Position numbers and translations under genes: made by a program. Source: Chloroflexota bacterium (GTDB lineage: Bacteria > Chloroflexota > Anaerolineae > B4-G1). Taken from it: a stretch of 14,966 nucleotides of DNA. Within the stretch, counting starts at the first letter, position 1, and each line of letters starts with the position of its first letter. Positions 1-7,321 of this stretch are shown here, piece after piece. The stretch covers positions 1 through 14,966 of the forward strand of contig DSAR01000513.1 of assembly GCA_011046405.1 (NCBI GenBank), written 5' to 3'. The notes beneath the pieces were generated by a model. It was given only the letters and a program-made list of their open reading frames with translations. It was not told where the DNA came from and did not search any database.

Positions 1-571
1 CCTCCAGCCGCCGCGCCAGTTCGTAGGTGAACAGCACGATGGCCAGCTTGGAATGCGCGTACGCTTGCAGCCCCCGATACCCCGACCGGCTTTGCAGGTC
101 GTCGAAATTGATCCGTGCCCGGGCGTGGGAGCGGGAGGAGACGTTGACGATCCGGGCCGGGGCGCTGGCCTTGAGCGTATCCAGCAGCAGATGGGTCAGT
201 AAAAAGTAGCCCAGGTAGTTGAGGGCGAACGTCATCTCGATCCCATCGACAGACTCCTGCCGGCAGGCGAAGATGGCCCCGGCGTTGTTCACCAGCACGT
301 CCAGGCGCCGGTGGCGGCTCTCGAACTGCTGCACCAGTCGGCGAATCTCTTGCTGCGCCGAGAGATCGGCCTGCATAAACTCGACAGCCCCGTCGCCCGT
401 CTGCCGCTCGATCTGCTTAGCCGTGGCTGACCCCTTTTCTGCGTCGCGGTCCACGAGGATCACGGTTGCACCGCGCTGCGCCAGCGCGCGGGCGGTCGCC
501 GCGCCGATACCCGAGGCGGCGCCCGTCACCATGCAGACCTGACCACGCAGGGGCACGTTCGACTGTGCCAT
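1..571 (-). CDS. Short-chain dehydrogenase/reductase (SDR), 3' part beyond window
   Basis: This is an NAD(P)-dependent oxidoreductase of the classical SDR family, probably cytosolic. I translated it by hand from the ATG at 571 and the frame stays open to base 1, giving 190 residues; the C-terminus lies outside the window. Visible motifs are the Rossmann cofactor site TGAASGIG (residues 16-23), an acidic DRD after the second strand (41-43, favouring NAD over NADP), ADL (68-70), NNAG (95-98), the catalytic serine in VSS (144-146) and the active-site YAHSK (171-175). The layout resembles the retinol-dehydrogenase/WWOX-like branch, but the substrate cannot be read from sequence. It begins 8 bases after the stop of the STAS gene and has no strong Shine-Dalgarno, so translational coupling is likely. 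Family assignment is secure; the specific activity is unknown. Confidence 0.9.
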   Translation of the reverse strand, partial: MAQSNVPLRGQVCMVTGAASGIGAATARALAQRGATVILVDRDAEKGSATAKQIERQTGDGAVEFMQADLSAQQEIRRLVQQFESRHRRLDVLVNNAGAIFACRQESVDGIEMTFALNYLGYFLLTHLLLDTLKASAPARIVNVSSRSHARARINFDDLQSRSGYRGLQAYAHSKLAIVLFTYELARRLE

Positions 572-579
572 AGCGCTGG

Positions 580-966
580 CTACTCGCTCACCCGGCTGAC
601 CAGCCAGTCCTTGGCCGCCGGGATACTTTCGACCATGCGCAGGTCTGGCCTCAAGAATTGTAATGCCATGACGACCGCCTTTTGCGCCGGACTGGACACG
701 CCCACGATCGCGGTGGGGCTGCTGGGGATTTCCTTGGCCCGGGCGGCGGCCGACAGATCCCTGGCTCGGTTGGTCACCTTTGAGGTGATGCGCGAGCCCG
801 TCACGTCGATCAGCATCAAAATCAGCGTCCCCGGAGCCTGTTCCAGCACCTCCGCCTCCGCCTCATCGAGTGCCCGGATGAACGTCTCTTCATCCAGGAT
901 GTTGGAGTAGTCGCAGAAGATCATGCGCTTCCCCTTGTGTTCGATCCACTGTACACGATTGCTCAT
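580..966 (-). CDS. SpoIIAA-like STAS-domain protein
   Basis: This is a 128-residue soluble protein. It resembles the SpoIIAA-like STAS/Sec14-type single-domain family: an N-terminal strand pair with the HKGKRMIFCDYSN segment (residues 10-22), a central hydrophobic strand ending in the LIDVTG turn (52-57), a conserved AIVGVSSPAQK stretch (86-96) and a C-terminal AKDWLV helix. Proteins of this family are thought to act as small signalling or scaffold modules; no partner kinase or sigma factor is visible here, so the role is open. The start is well supported because AAGGAGG lies just upstream of the ATG. The 3' end of the preceding small gene overlaps its first 77 bases. No membrane segment or signal peptide is seen. 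The family call rests on recalled sequence pattern only. Confidence 0.65.
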   Translation of the reverse strand: MSNRVQWIEHKGKRMIFCDYSNILDEETFIRALDEAEAEVLEQAPGTLILMLIDVTGSRITSKVTNRARDLSAAARAKEIPSSPTAIVGVSSPAQKAVVMALQFLRPDLRMVESIPAAKDWLVSRVSE

Positions 967-1189
967 AGGATGCCTCCTTTTTACGAACTCTGACCGTGAT
1001 CCCGGCCCTCAATCCGCTATACGATCCATCCAGTCCGAGGACGGTAATCGTCTCTCCCAGGGCCTGAGTGGACAGAGGAAAAGCCAGTTTGTCATCTAGC
1101 GTGTAGAACATGCCCCAGAACGCTTCCTCCTCGTCGTAGCAGTCGACCGTCGCCTCGGCCATTAGCTCATCGAATCGGTTCTTATCCAT
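890..1189 (-). CDS. Small 'calcium-binding' family protein, apparently C-terminally altered
   Basis: This 99-residue protein starts at the ATG at 1189, preceded by AAGGGG. The N-terminal part (MDKNRFDELMAEATVDCYDE onward, then EEAFWGMFYTLDDKLAFP and LGETITVLGLDG) matches the small proteins commonly annotated 'calcium-binding protein' in Chloroflexota and Cyanobacteria. Relatives usually continue with a basic RRG strand and an LLDLPLP-like segment. Here the reading frame instead runs into the start of the STAS gene, so the last 26 or so residues are read out of frame over that gene. The longer open frame up to 1501 overlaps the brxA-like gene and is not needed. The biochemical role of the family is not established to my knowledge. 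It may be a truncated, non-functional copy. Confidence 0.5.
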   Translation of the reverse strand: MDKNRFDELMAEATVDCYDEEEAFWGMFYTLDDKLAFPLSTQALGETITVLGLDGSYSGLRAGITVRVRKKEASYEQSCTVDRTQGEAHDLLRLLQHPG

Positions 1190-1224
1190 CACGTCATCCC
1201 CTTGTTCCTGTAACACTTCAAGCA

Positions 1225-1956
1225 TCAAGCACTCAAAACAACCCGCACCATCTCCCACCCCGGCCCCTGCCTCTGTACGTCGAAGCGGGGATGCTGGTGC
1301 AGTCCATCCACCGTCAGCGTAAAGCGAAAGGGAAACAATTCGGGTAACCGAAGTAGGTCGGCAAAGGGAATCTCCTCGGCCGGGTGCGCGTAAAGCGCGC
1401 AGGCCAGGAGCCATACCTCCAATTCGGCGCTGCTCGCAGAAAAAGCTTGCTGCCTGGCTTCGTAGACGTACCGCTTTTCGGTCTCGGTTAGGACATCCCA
1501 ATCACGCAATGAAGCGATGATTCGTTCCACTGAACGATCGAGGGAGCCCAAATGACCTCGCTCGGCTGCCATACGCTGTTTGACCATCCGGGTTGTGACT
1601 TTTCCCTCAAGTCGAGCAAAGCGTCCGACCACAGCGGCGCACTCGCGGAAGAAAGCGTAATATAGCAGCGAAAGCCCATAGTGTAACCAAAGGCGATCTT
1701 CGATCACGGGCGACGTCTGGAACCAGTCCACCGCCTCATCGTGCAGGGCGGGGGCAATCTCTCTGCTCTTGAGCCAGATATTGATCAGGACGTCTATCGT
1801 CTTGCGCCGGGCGTCCTCCCCCGTGAGATGCTGCCCGAGCACCGGTTCCAGTCGCGCTCGGAGTTCGTCGAGGTCGTCGGTCTCCGCACAGAAAGCGGCG
1901 GCTGCATCGAGCCATGACCGAAAAACGGTGCGGTTGAATCCAATACCCTTATCCAT
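1225..1956 (-). CDS. brxA: BrxA-like protein (DUF1819-type) of a BREX system
   Basis: This 243-residue, mostly helical soluble protein is the last gene of the defence-like operon. In BREX type 3 loci the gene after pglZ is brxA, a small helical DNA-binding protein needed for phage defence. Supporting patterns are an early helix ending in RRKTIDVLINIWLK (residues 59-72), as in DUF1819 proteins, and the basic helix RMVKQRMAAERGHL, followed by a short helix and SLRDWDVL, which looks like a winged-helix unit. I chose the ATG at 1956, not the in-frame ATG at 2040, because it has a GAGAGG Shine-Dalgarno and overlaps the pglZ stop as ATGGATAA, a typical coupled start. Identification rests on position plus weak motif similarity, so a different small BREX accessory protein remains possible. 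Confidence 0.7.
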   Translation of the reverse strand: MDKGIGFNRTVFRSWLDAAAAFCAETDDLDELRARLEPVLGQHLTGEDARRKTIDVLINIWLKSREIAPALHDEAVDWFQTSPVIEDRLWLHYGLSLLYYAFFRECAAVVGRFARLEGKVTTRMVKQRMAAERGHLGSLDRSVERIIASLRDWDVLTETEKRYVYEARQQAFSASSAELEVWLLACALYAHPAEEIPFADLLRLPELFPFRFTLTVDGLHQHPRFDVQRQGPGWEMVRVVLSA

Positions 1957-3943
1957 ATACCCTCTCAGAGATCCCAATCTCCACCAACGGGACCACCACC
2001 TCGTCCAACGTTGGGCCGCCGTGGGTGACGACACGTTCATGATCAGTCGCGAATGCCTTGCGCCCCTCGGGCATCAGCACCCAGACGTCGTCCGGCAGCA
2101 GGCCTCGTTGATGCCAACCATGTTGATGCCAGCAGATGGTCTCCGTGAAGTCCCGCCGGACGTTTTCGACGGCGTGCCGGTCGCTGTAGATGCGCGCGCG
2201 CTTTCCCCGGGTATCAACGGTGAGCCCTTCCGAGGGTCGCCCGAAACCGCGCGCCTCCACGTGCCCGTGATCGCTGGTCAGGTAGACGGTGAAACCGCGC
2301 GCCAGCAGATTGGCAATTACGGCCTCTAATTTTCGACTGTAACCCTCTAGCCACACGTTCAGCGAGGCATAGAACGTGGCCCCGCCCAGCGTGGCGTCAT
2401 GTACCATATCGTCAACCGTGTTTTCAATCAAGCAGAGCGCGCGGGTGCGGGCGCTGTCGATCTCCGGCGGCGGGCCGTTTCGCTCCAGGGCCAGGTGGAC
2501 GTGGGGACAAGCCGCCTCTCCCAGTCCCTTCCTGGCCCAGAAGGCGGCCCACCGGCGCGCTTCGGTGCGCGTCGTATCCAGTGTGTCGGCGAAATCGGCC
2601 GGTCGCAGGCCGCTGACCAGCGCCTGACGGGAGACCGAGGTAAGGGTGGGAATCTGGGCCAATAGCAGATGTTCATCGAAGCGCCATCCCGGATGACGCG
2701 CCCGCCAGGTGGAGCCGACGATGTACCAATCGGCCAGGGCGAGCCCATCGAGGACGAGCAGCGCCACGCGACTGTTCTCACGCCCGCGCTGTTGGCATCG
2801 GTAAGCGATGTAGTGCGGCGTGTGATGGACGTGGTGGGGCGTCGGCAGGCAGCGGCTGCCTAAGGGGGCGTACCGCTGGCGCAGCCAGCCGAGGAACGCG
2901 GCGTCAATCTCGTCTTCCAATCTCTGACAGGCCGCTTGCTGATCCGCTTTGAGCGGCTGATTGGGATCGTGGCGCAAGGTGGTGAGCTCGGCCCAGGCGC
3001 GGGCGACGCGCTGCCACCGTTCCCAGCGCGCCTCCTCAAGCGGCGGTGCGTCACAGGACGCTTGCATATGCTCACCCAGGACGTCCAGCAGTTCGGCGGC
3101 GCGGCGGGGGCGACGGTCTTCGTCCCGGGAGAGGACGGCGGGGCGGGACCAGGCGGGCAACCGCTCCGGACGGTCCACCCGCACCGCTTCCAGCGTTCCA
3201 CTGCGCATCAAGCCGGGCAGCGTGTCCTGGAGGCCATCGTCCGCCTCGAAATTGAGCACGTAGCGCGTCGATCCTTCCCCAAGCAACTCCCCGGTCTGTT
3301 GCTGCACGTAGCCCCGCCATTGTTCGCGCACGAAGACGGCGAAGGCGGCGCGGTCGGTCAGCAAGGTCTCCAACGACCAATCGTCGTAGGCCGGTATCTC
3401 GCGCAAATGTTTCAGCAGCTGATCGACGAGCAGCGTTGGCATAGGGCCGGGCTGCCGGTGAATCTGGTCCAGCCAGGTGATAAGGCGGGCGGGCTCCCGC
3501 AGCGCGTCGATGTCGGCATCGAAGGCATGGCGCAAGACAAAGGCCATAGTGCGCCGCTGGCTCAGGCGGTGGGATGGCGAGACGGCCTGGCTCAGTCGCC
3601 ATCTCTGGGAAGGCGTAAGCGTGCGCACAATCGGGTAAGCCAGCCTGGGGAAGAAGGTGTGCAACGCCAGCGTGACGTGATGGCCCTGCTGCCACAGGTC
3701 GTATGGGAGTTCGTCGAGCGGGCCATCGGTGACGACGATGAGCGGATGGTCGATGCTCCATGGGCGCGCCTGTTCCACGCGGTGGCGCAGGGCGACGGGA
3801 TCAGGCTCGTCGATCAACGTAAAGCCGCGCTCACTCAATGCGGTCAGAAGTTCCTCTTCGGCGAGCACATCGTCGGGGTCGCTGACCAGGGTGAGGGGGT
3901 GGGTATGGGATGGGAAGTGGCGCAGAACGGTGTGATTTGTCAT
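1949..3943 (-). CDS. pglZ: PglZ, alkaline-phosphatase-superfamily protein of BREX
   Basis: This is a 664-residue PglZ-domain protein, a hallmark of BREX and Pgl phage-defence systems. The C-terminal half shows the metal-binding pattern of the alkaline phosphatase superfamily: LLVLDG with Asp399, the IPTLTSVSRQAL segment (431-442) carrying the Thr/Ser nucleophile position, TSDHGH (556-561) with Asp558 and His559, and HGG (641-643). The N-terminal 380 residues are the variable PglZ extension. PglZ is essential for BREX; reported activities include metal-dependent nuclease or phosphodiesterase function. All metal ligands appear to be present, so it is probably active. It starts near the end of a heptamer repeat array with only a weak ribosome site (GGA nine bases upstream) and ends in an 8-base overlap with the brxA-like gene. 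Length and motif order fit BREX-3 PglZ. Confidence 0.92.
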   Translation of the reverse strand: MTNHTVLRHFPSHTHPLTLVSDPDDVLAEEELLTALSERGFTLIDEPDPVALRHRVEQARPWSIDHPLIVVTDGPLDELPYDLWQQGHHVTLALHTFFPRLAYPIVRTLTPSQRWRLSQAVSPSHRLSQRRTMAFVLRHAFDADIDALREPARLITWLDQIHRQPGPMPTLLVDQLLKHLREIPAYDDWSLETLLTDRAAFAVFVREQWRGYVQQQTGELLGEGSTRYVLNFEADDGLQDTLPGLMRSGTLEAVRVDRPERLPAWSRPAVLSRDEDRRPRRAAELLDVLGEHMQASCDAPPLEEARWERWQRVARAWAELTTLRHDPNQPLKADQQAACQRLEDEIDAAFLGWLRQRYAPLGSRCLPTPHHVHHTPHYIAYRCQQRGRENSRVALLVLDGLALADWYIVGSTWRARHPGWRFDEHLLLAQIPTLTSVSRQALVSGLRPADFADTLDTTRTEARRWAAFWARKGLGEAACPHVHLALERNGPPPEIDSARTRALCLIENTVDDMVHDATLGGATFYASLNVWLEGYSRKLEAVIANLLARGFTVYLTSDHGHVEARGFGRPSEGLTVDTRGKRARIYSDRHAVENVRRDFTETICWHQHGWHQRGLLPDDVWVLMPEGRKAFATDHERVVTHGGPTLDEVVVPLVEIGISERVYG

Positions 3944-3984
3944 GTGTTATCCGTCATGCGTCATGCGTCATTCGTCATGCGTCC
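3944..3984 (+). repeat. CGTCATN heptamer array between four-helix-bundle gene and pglZ
   Basis: About five head-to-tail copies of a 7-bp unit (CGTCATG, CGTCATT, CGTCATC variants) fill the short gap between the four-helix-bundle gene and pglZ. The stop codon of the upstream gene (TGA, complement of 3975-3977) lies inside the array, and the pglZ ATG begins at its degenerate edge. On the coding strand the unit reads ATGACGN, which contains both ATG and TGA. Confidence 0.85.
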
Positions 3985-4439
3985 GGGACGTTGTTTAGGA
4001 GGTCTGGGTCTTTTTGGTAGGGCGCTGATGGTTCGTGCAGGGTTTTGCCGCGTTGTTGCGGGATCATTTTCAGCAAGAGTTGAATGATGCGGGTGAGTAA
4101 ACGGGTGCGGTGGTGGTAGGCGTTTTCGTTCATCGCGTGGCGGGCTTTGAAGTACCAATCGCGGCTTTCGCGCGCGGAGCCGAGGGCGTATTCGTAGAAT
4201 CGCGCTCGATCCCGACCAGAACCGCGCGAGTAGCCTTCGGCGATGTTGGCGCTGACTGAGCCCAATGAGCGGTAGAGTTGATCGCAGAGGCCTCGCAAGC
4301 GCCGATTTTTCACCAGCTTGGCCGTGTCCCGCCAACCCAGGTCGCTCGCGAAAAGCGCCAGCCGGTAGGCAGCCACGCGCCACAGGGCGTCGTTTTTGAT
4401 GTCGGTGGGAACAGAAGCTTCCCATTCGTCGTAGGTCAT
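3975..4439 (-). CDS. Four-helix-bundle protein (S23 / 23S rRNA intervening-sequence family)
   Basis: This 154-residue protein has the signature of the TIGR02436-type four-helix-bundle family, first seen in 23S rRNA intervening sequences. Helix 2 ends in QLYRSLGSVSANIAEGYSRG (residues 54-73), followed by GRDRARFYEYALGSARES (75-92), the family's most conserved stretch. The first about 130 residues are the bundle; the proline-rich tail is longer than usual and its last residues are encoded by the repeat array. The ATG has a GAGGAG Shine-Dalgarno directly upstream. The family forms pentameric basic barrels in the related Avd proteins and is suspected to bind nucleic acid, but no function is proven. 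It sits between the methyltransferase and pglZ, where BREX-3 loci normally carry the helicase brxHII. It may be a passenger or a system component. Confidence 0.9.
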   Translation of the reverse strand: MTYDEWEASVPTDIKNDALWRVAAYRLALFASDLGWRDTAKLVKNRRLRGLCDQLYRSLGSVSANIAEGYSRGSGRDRARFYEYALGSARESRDWYFKARHAMNENAYHHRTRLLTRIIQLLLKMIPQQRGKTLHEPSAPYQKDPDLLNNVPDA

Positions 4440-4450
4440 AGGGCTCCTCT

Positions 4451-4546
4451 GTCATGCGTCATTCGTCATGCGTCATTCGTCATCCGTCACTCGTCAAGCG
4501 TCACGGATGACGGATGACGCATGACGGATAACGCATCACGCATGAC
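4451..4546. repeat. Head-to-head heptamer arrays forming a long imperfect palindrome
   Basis: The left arm (4451-4496) is a CGTCATN array and the right arm (4501-4546) its inverted counterpart, separated by the four bases AGCG. Aligned base by base, 38 of 46 positions are complementary, so the transcript could fold into a very long hairpin between the methyltransferase and the four-helix-bundle gene. The methyltransferase stop codon is the first TGA met at the flip point (4501-4503). There is no T-tract after the hairpin, so a classical intrinsic terminator is not supported. Confidence 0.85.
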
Positions 4547-7311
4547 GCCCGCAAACTCGCGTTATCGTAGTACATCAACAGATCCGCGTCCTCCTGGAGC
4601 ACGCGCTGCGGCAAGCGCTCGGCGACCTGGATGATGGTCTCGTAATCGTTGCGCTGCCAGGCGTCTGCGAAACCCGCGCGCACGGCCTCGGTGCGGAATT
4701 TGCGCAAACGGCCCGATTTCTTCACGTATTCCTTGAACTCGCGCAGCAGGGTCTTGCGACGCAGTTTCTCCAGGTCGCTGGCCTTGTTGGGATCGGGTGC
4801 GTACCAGCGATCCGCCTCGTCCTGGAGGAAGTTTTGCTCCAGGACGACGCTCAATTCCGGCAGTTCTTCGTGGCTGGCCTGGTGGAGTTGGCGCAGGAAC
4901 TGGGGTTGGAGCTCCTGGTAGGTCTGTGGCTGACCGCCGACCTGGGGATCGAGTTGCTGGCGCAACCACTGGATGGCGCTCTTCTCGTCGTCGACGAAGA
5001 GGGAGAGCTGGGCCACGCTCTCCGCATCCAGGCGGGTGCGGTCGTACTCGGTGACCTGGTCGGGCAGGAAGAACATGCCGTCCCGCTCGATGAAGCGTTC
5101 GCGCAGTCCAGCGTAGAACTCGGCGGCGGAGAGGGGCACGGTGGCGCCGCGCTGGATGTGGAAGGCGACCATGCGGTCGAAGAGCAGGTAGTCCTGGCGC
5201 TCGGCGAGGGTCTCCAGTTGGCCATTGAGCCGCACCACGACCGGGAGCTGGGCCAGATGCTGGCGCACGAAGTCCCAGGCGCCCTCGGCGGTGCCGGAGC
5301 GCTCCAGGAAACGCTGTTCGAAACCGGTGCGGGGTTTGTAGGCGGAGATAACCAGGTCTTGTTTGGCAGCGCTGGAGGCCGTGACCTGGCGGTAGGACTT
5401 AGATTTCTTGTCCAACGTCCGCACGTCGGCCACCATAAAACCGGCGGAAAGAAGCGCCTCTTGAATCGCGTTCCAGACGGCATTGTGGCTGTTGTGGAAC
5501 ACCACCGTCATCCAACGTCCCGGCTTGAGCCAGTCGTAGAACTGGACGAAGGCTTCGCGCATCAGATTCTGGTAATCCTGTAGGGTCTTTTCCTTCGCCT
5601 GATCGACGATCGCCTCTGCTTCGCTCTCGGTCCAGACCCGGTGCCAGGACTCCACCAGGTAGTTCAGGTCGGCATAGTAGATGTTCTCCCCAAATGGCGG
5701 GTCGGTGAAGATGTAGTCGACGCTGCTTTCCAGGGCCGGGGGAATCGTGGCCGACTGGGTTGCGATTGAGACGTGGCCCGTCTGTGTCTGAAATCCCGCA
5801 AAAGCACTGGTTAACCGCTTGACCTTGCCTCTTAGAATATACCAGGGCGATACCTCCGCAATATGGGAGCTGATGTAGTAAACTCCAGAAAGATATTGAT
5901 TCACTTGAGAATAGTGCGTTGGCGTGTACCTTTCAAGAAGCGACATCCCCCAAATGGCTTGTTCGACGGTGAAAAGCATAAAAGACCGCAGGCGCGGATC
6001 GGCGATTGCTGAGGCTTTGGACCAGAGCAGACTCAGGACGTGGCGTGCTCGCGGGAGGAAGAAATGGTGAAGGTGAGTCACACCGTAATTCTCCATAACC
6101 GCACGTTGGTGTGTCATATGCATAAACGGGATTTCCTTAGTCGGAAAACCGACAGGCATAGGAAGTGCCTCAACGCGTTCTATTATTTCAAGATCGTGTT
6201 CGTCAGGCCGTTTCTGATACTTGGTGCGCCCCACCTTGTACTCGATCATCACCGGCATGCGTTTGAGCGTCCTGACCGGACGGCCCAAGACCGGGTCGAA
6301 CTGGGTCACGTAGTGCCTCTCCAGCGAGTTCTTGGTCACTGCCGCGCCGCAGTGGCGGCATTCGAACGTCTTCTTGACCCGCCCATCCTCATCAAGCGCA
6401 GCCTCGTAGAATATGACCTCACCGCTACACTGGGGGCAGATCAAGATCTCACTCCATACCGTGTAGCTGATGCGTCCCCTCACGCGCTGACCATGTTCGG
6501 TCTCAACACGCCGGACCGGCGCCCCGTGACGCGCCCCGCCGACCTCGCTACTATTCTCCCCGCTCGGGTCGTGCCGGGTCTCATACATCCACCCAATCTC
6601 TTCTTGCACTTCATCCAGGATGCGTTGCGCCTCCCGCCGGAAGGTCGGGGTATCTACCGGCGTGTTGTAATTGTGAGCGATGAAGGTGGCTGCGGGCGAG
6701 AGATCGACCAACACAGCCTTGCGGGGCCCAAGACGCGAGACGGCCTCGGTGCCAGCGCGCACTATCCCATCATCGCCCACTCGATATCCCAGCCCCTGTA
6801 CTTCCTGGAGATCGCCACAAAGCTGAGCCGCTACGCCCGTCATCCCGGTGCCACAGAAGCCGTCGAATACGACGTCGCCGGGATCGGTGTAATGCAGCAG
6901 ATAGCGCATAATGGCCTTGTGGGGCACCTTGGTGTGATAAGAATGAGCGGTATAGACGTAGCCGCTTTTCCCTTCGCTGACATCCGTTGCAAACGGCTCA
7001 CGATGATAATCGTCCTCCGTCACGCGTGAGGCGTCACCTGACGAATGACGCATGACGGATGACGCCTCCCGCTCCTCCCGCCACCGCTCGATAATCTCCG
7101 GCAAGAAAGGATGCGGGCAAGCGGTGTAGTAGGGCGGATCGGAGAGGGCTAAAATATCCTCGTCCTCCCCAATCGGGAAGCCCTCAATGGCGCGGAAGTC
7201 GGGGTCATGCAGGCGCTCGCGCAGCCGTTCGAGGTACGCCTCGCGCTCGGCGTCGCGTGCGCTCGATTCTGAAGACGATCGCTCGTTGATCAATTCAGGT
7301 TGTTGGGGCAT
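4501..7311 (-). CDS. pglXI: DUF1156-type DNA adenine methyltransferase (BREX PglXI-like)
   Basis: This 936-residue DNA methyltransferase is expected to mark self DNA on adenine for the BREX system. Motifs in order are LSDPPYYTACPHPF (residues 56-69), a conserved block of this family; the SAM-binding motif I, DGFCGTGMTG (150-159); a zinc-ribbon-like pair CPQC (292-295) and CRHC (318-321); and catalytic motif IV, DPPFGENIYYADLNYL (537-552). The ATG at 7311 has AAAGGA upstream, and the gene begins 10 bases after the previous stop. Two oddities are visible. Residues 83-99 (around SSVMRHSS) are encoded by an inserted heptamer array that keeps the frame open. The last 15 residues and the stop are also repeat-encoded. 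Both lie outside the catalytic motifs, so the enzyme is probably functional. No target-recognition specificity can be read. Confidence 0.92.
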   Translation of the reverse strand: MPQQPELINERSSSESSARDAEREAYLERLRERLHDPDFRAIEGFPIGEDEDILALSDPPYYTACPHPFLPEIIERWREEREASSVMRHSSGDASRVTEDDYHREPFATDVSEGKSGYVYTAHSYHTKVPHKAIMRYLLHYTDPGDVVFDGFCGTGMTGVAAQLCGDLQEVQGLGYRVGDDGIVRAGTEAVSRLGPRKAVLVDLSPAATFIAHNYNTPVDTPTFRREAQRILDEVQEEIGWMYETRHDPSGENSSEVGGARHGAPVRRVETEHGQRVRGRISYTVWSEILICPQCSGEVIFYEAALDEDGRVKKTFECRHCGAAVTKNSLERHYVTQFDPVLGRPVRTLKRMPVMIEYKVGRTKYQKRPDEHDLEIIERVEALPMPVGFPTKEIPFMHMTHQRAVMENYGVTHLHHFFLPRARHVLSLLWSKASAIADPRLRSFMLFTVEQAIWGMSLLERYTPTHYSQVNQYLSGVYYISSHIAEVSPWYILRGKVKRLTSAFAGFQTQTGHVSIATQSATIPPALESSVDYIFTDPPFGENIYYADLNYLVESWHRVWTESEAEAIVDQAKEKTLQDYQNLMREAFVQFYDWLKPGRWMTVVFHNSHNAVWNAIQEALLSAGFMVADVRTLDKKSKSYRQVTASSAAKQDLVISAYKPRTGFEQRFLERSGTAEGAWDFVRQHLAQLPVVVRLNGQLETLAERQDYLLFDRMVAFHIQRGATVPLSAAEFYAGLRERFIERDGMFFLPDQVTEYDRTRLDAESVAQLSLFVDDEKSAIQWLRQQLDPQVGGQPQTYQELQPQFLRQLHQASHEELPELSVVLEQNFLQDEADRWYAPDPNKASDLEKLRRKTLLREFKEYVKKSGRLRKFRTEAVRAGFADAWQRNDYETIIQVAERLPQRVLQEDADLLMYYDNASLRASCVMRYPSCVIRHP
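7017..7058. repeat. Inverted heptamer array inserted in frame inside the methyltransferase gene
   Basis: The segment 7039-7065 carries CGTCATN units in inverted orientation, facing a degenerate partner at 7017-7036. The two 20-bp arms, separated by CC, match at 16 of 20 positions. On the coding strand the main arm reads CGTCATN, which has no stop in any frame, and the degenerate arm is traversed in the one frame that avoids its TGA triplets. It adds about 17 residues in a linker before the conserved DDYHREPF segment. Confidence 0.8.
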
Positions 7312-7321
7312 AGGTGTCCTT

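Noticed and set aside
2936..4087. 383-codon open frame on the plus strand antisense to pglZ
   Set aside because: It is a shadow of the PglZ frame in GC-rich DNA: no recognisable domain, and PglZ motifs on the other strand are clear.
3975..4439. Avd accessory protein of a diversity-generating retroelement, or rRNA intervening-sequence protein
   Set aside because: There is no reverse transcriptase, template/variable repeat or 23S rRNA in the window; only the general four-helix-bundle family is supported.
3961..4455. Alternative 164-codon minus-strand frame over the four-helix-bundle gene
   Set aside because: It is rich in Arg and Pro as expected of a frame-shifted shadow; the conserved bundle motif is in the other frame.
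6040..7029. 329-codon open frame on the plus strand antisense to the methyltransferase
   Set aside because: It overlaps the SAM-binding motif and zinc ribbon of the methyltransferase and has no family signature of its own.
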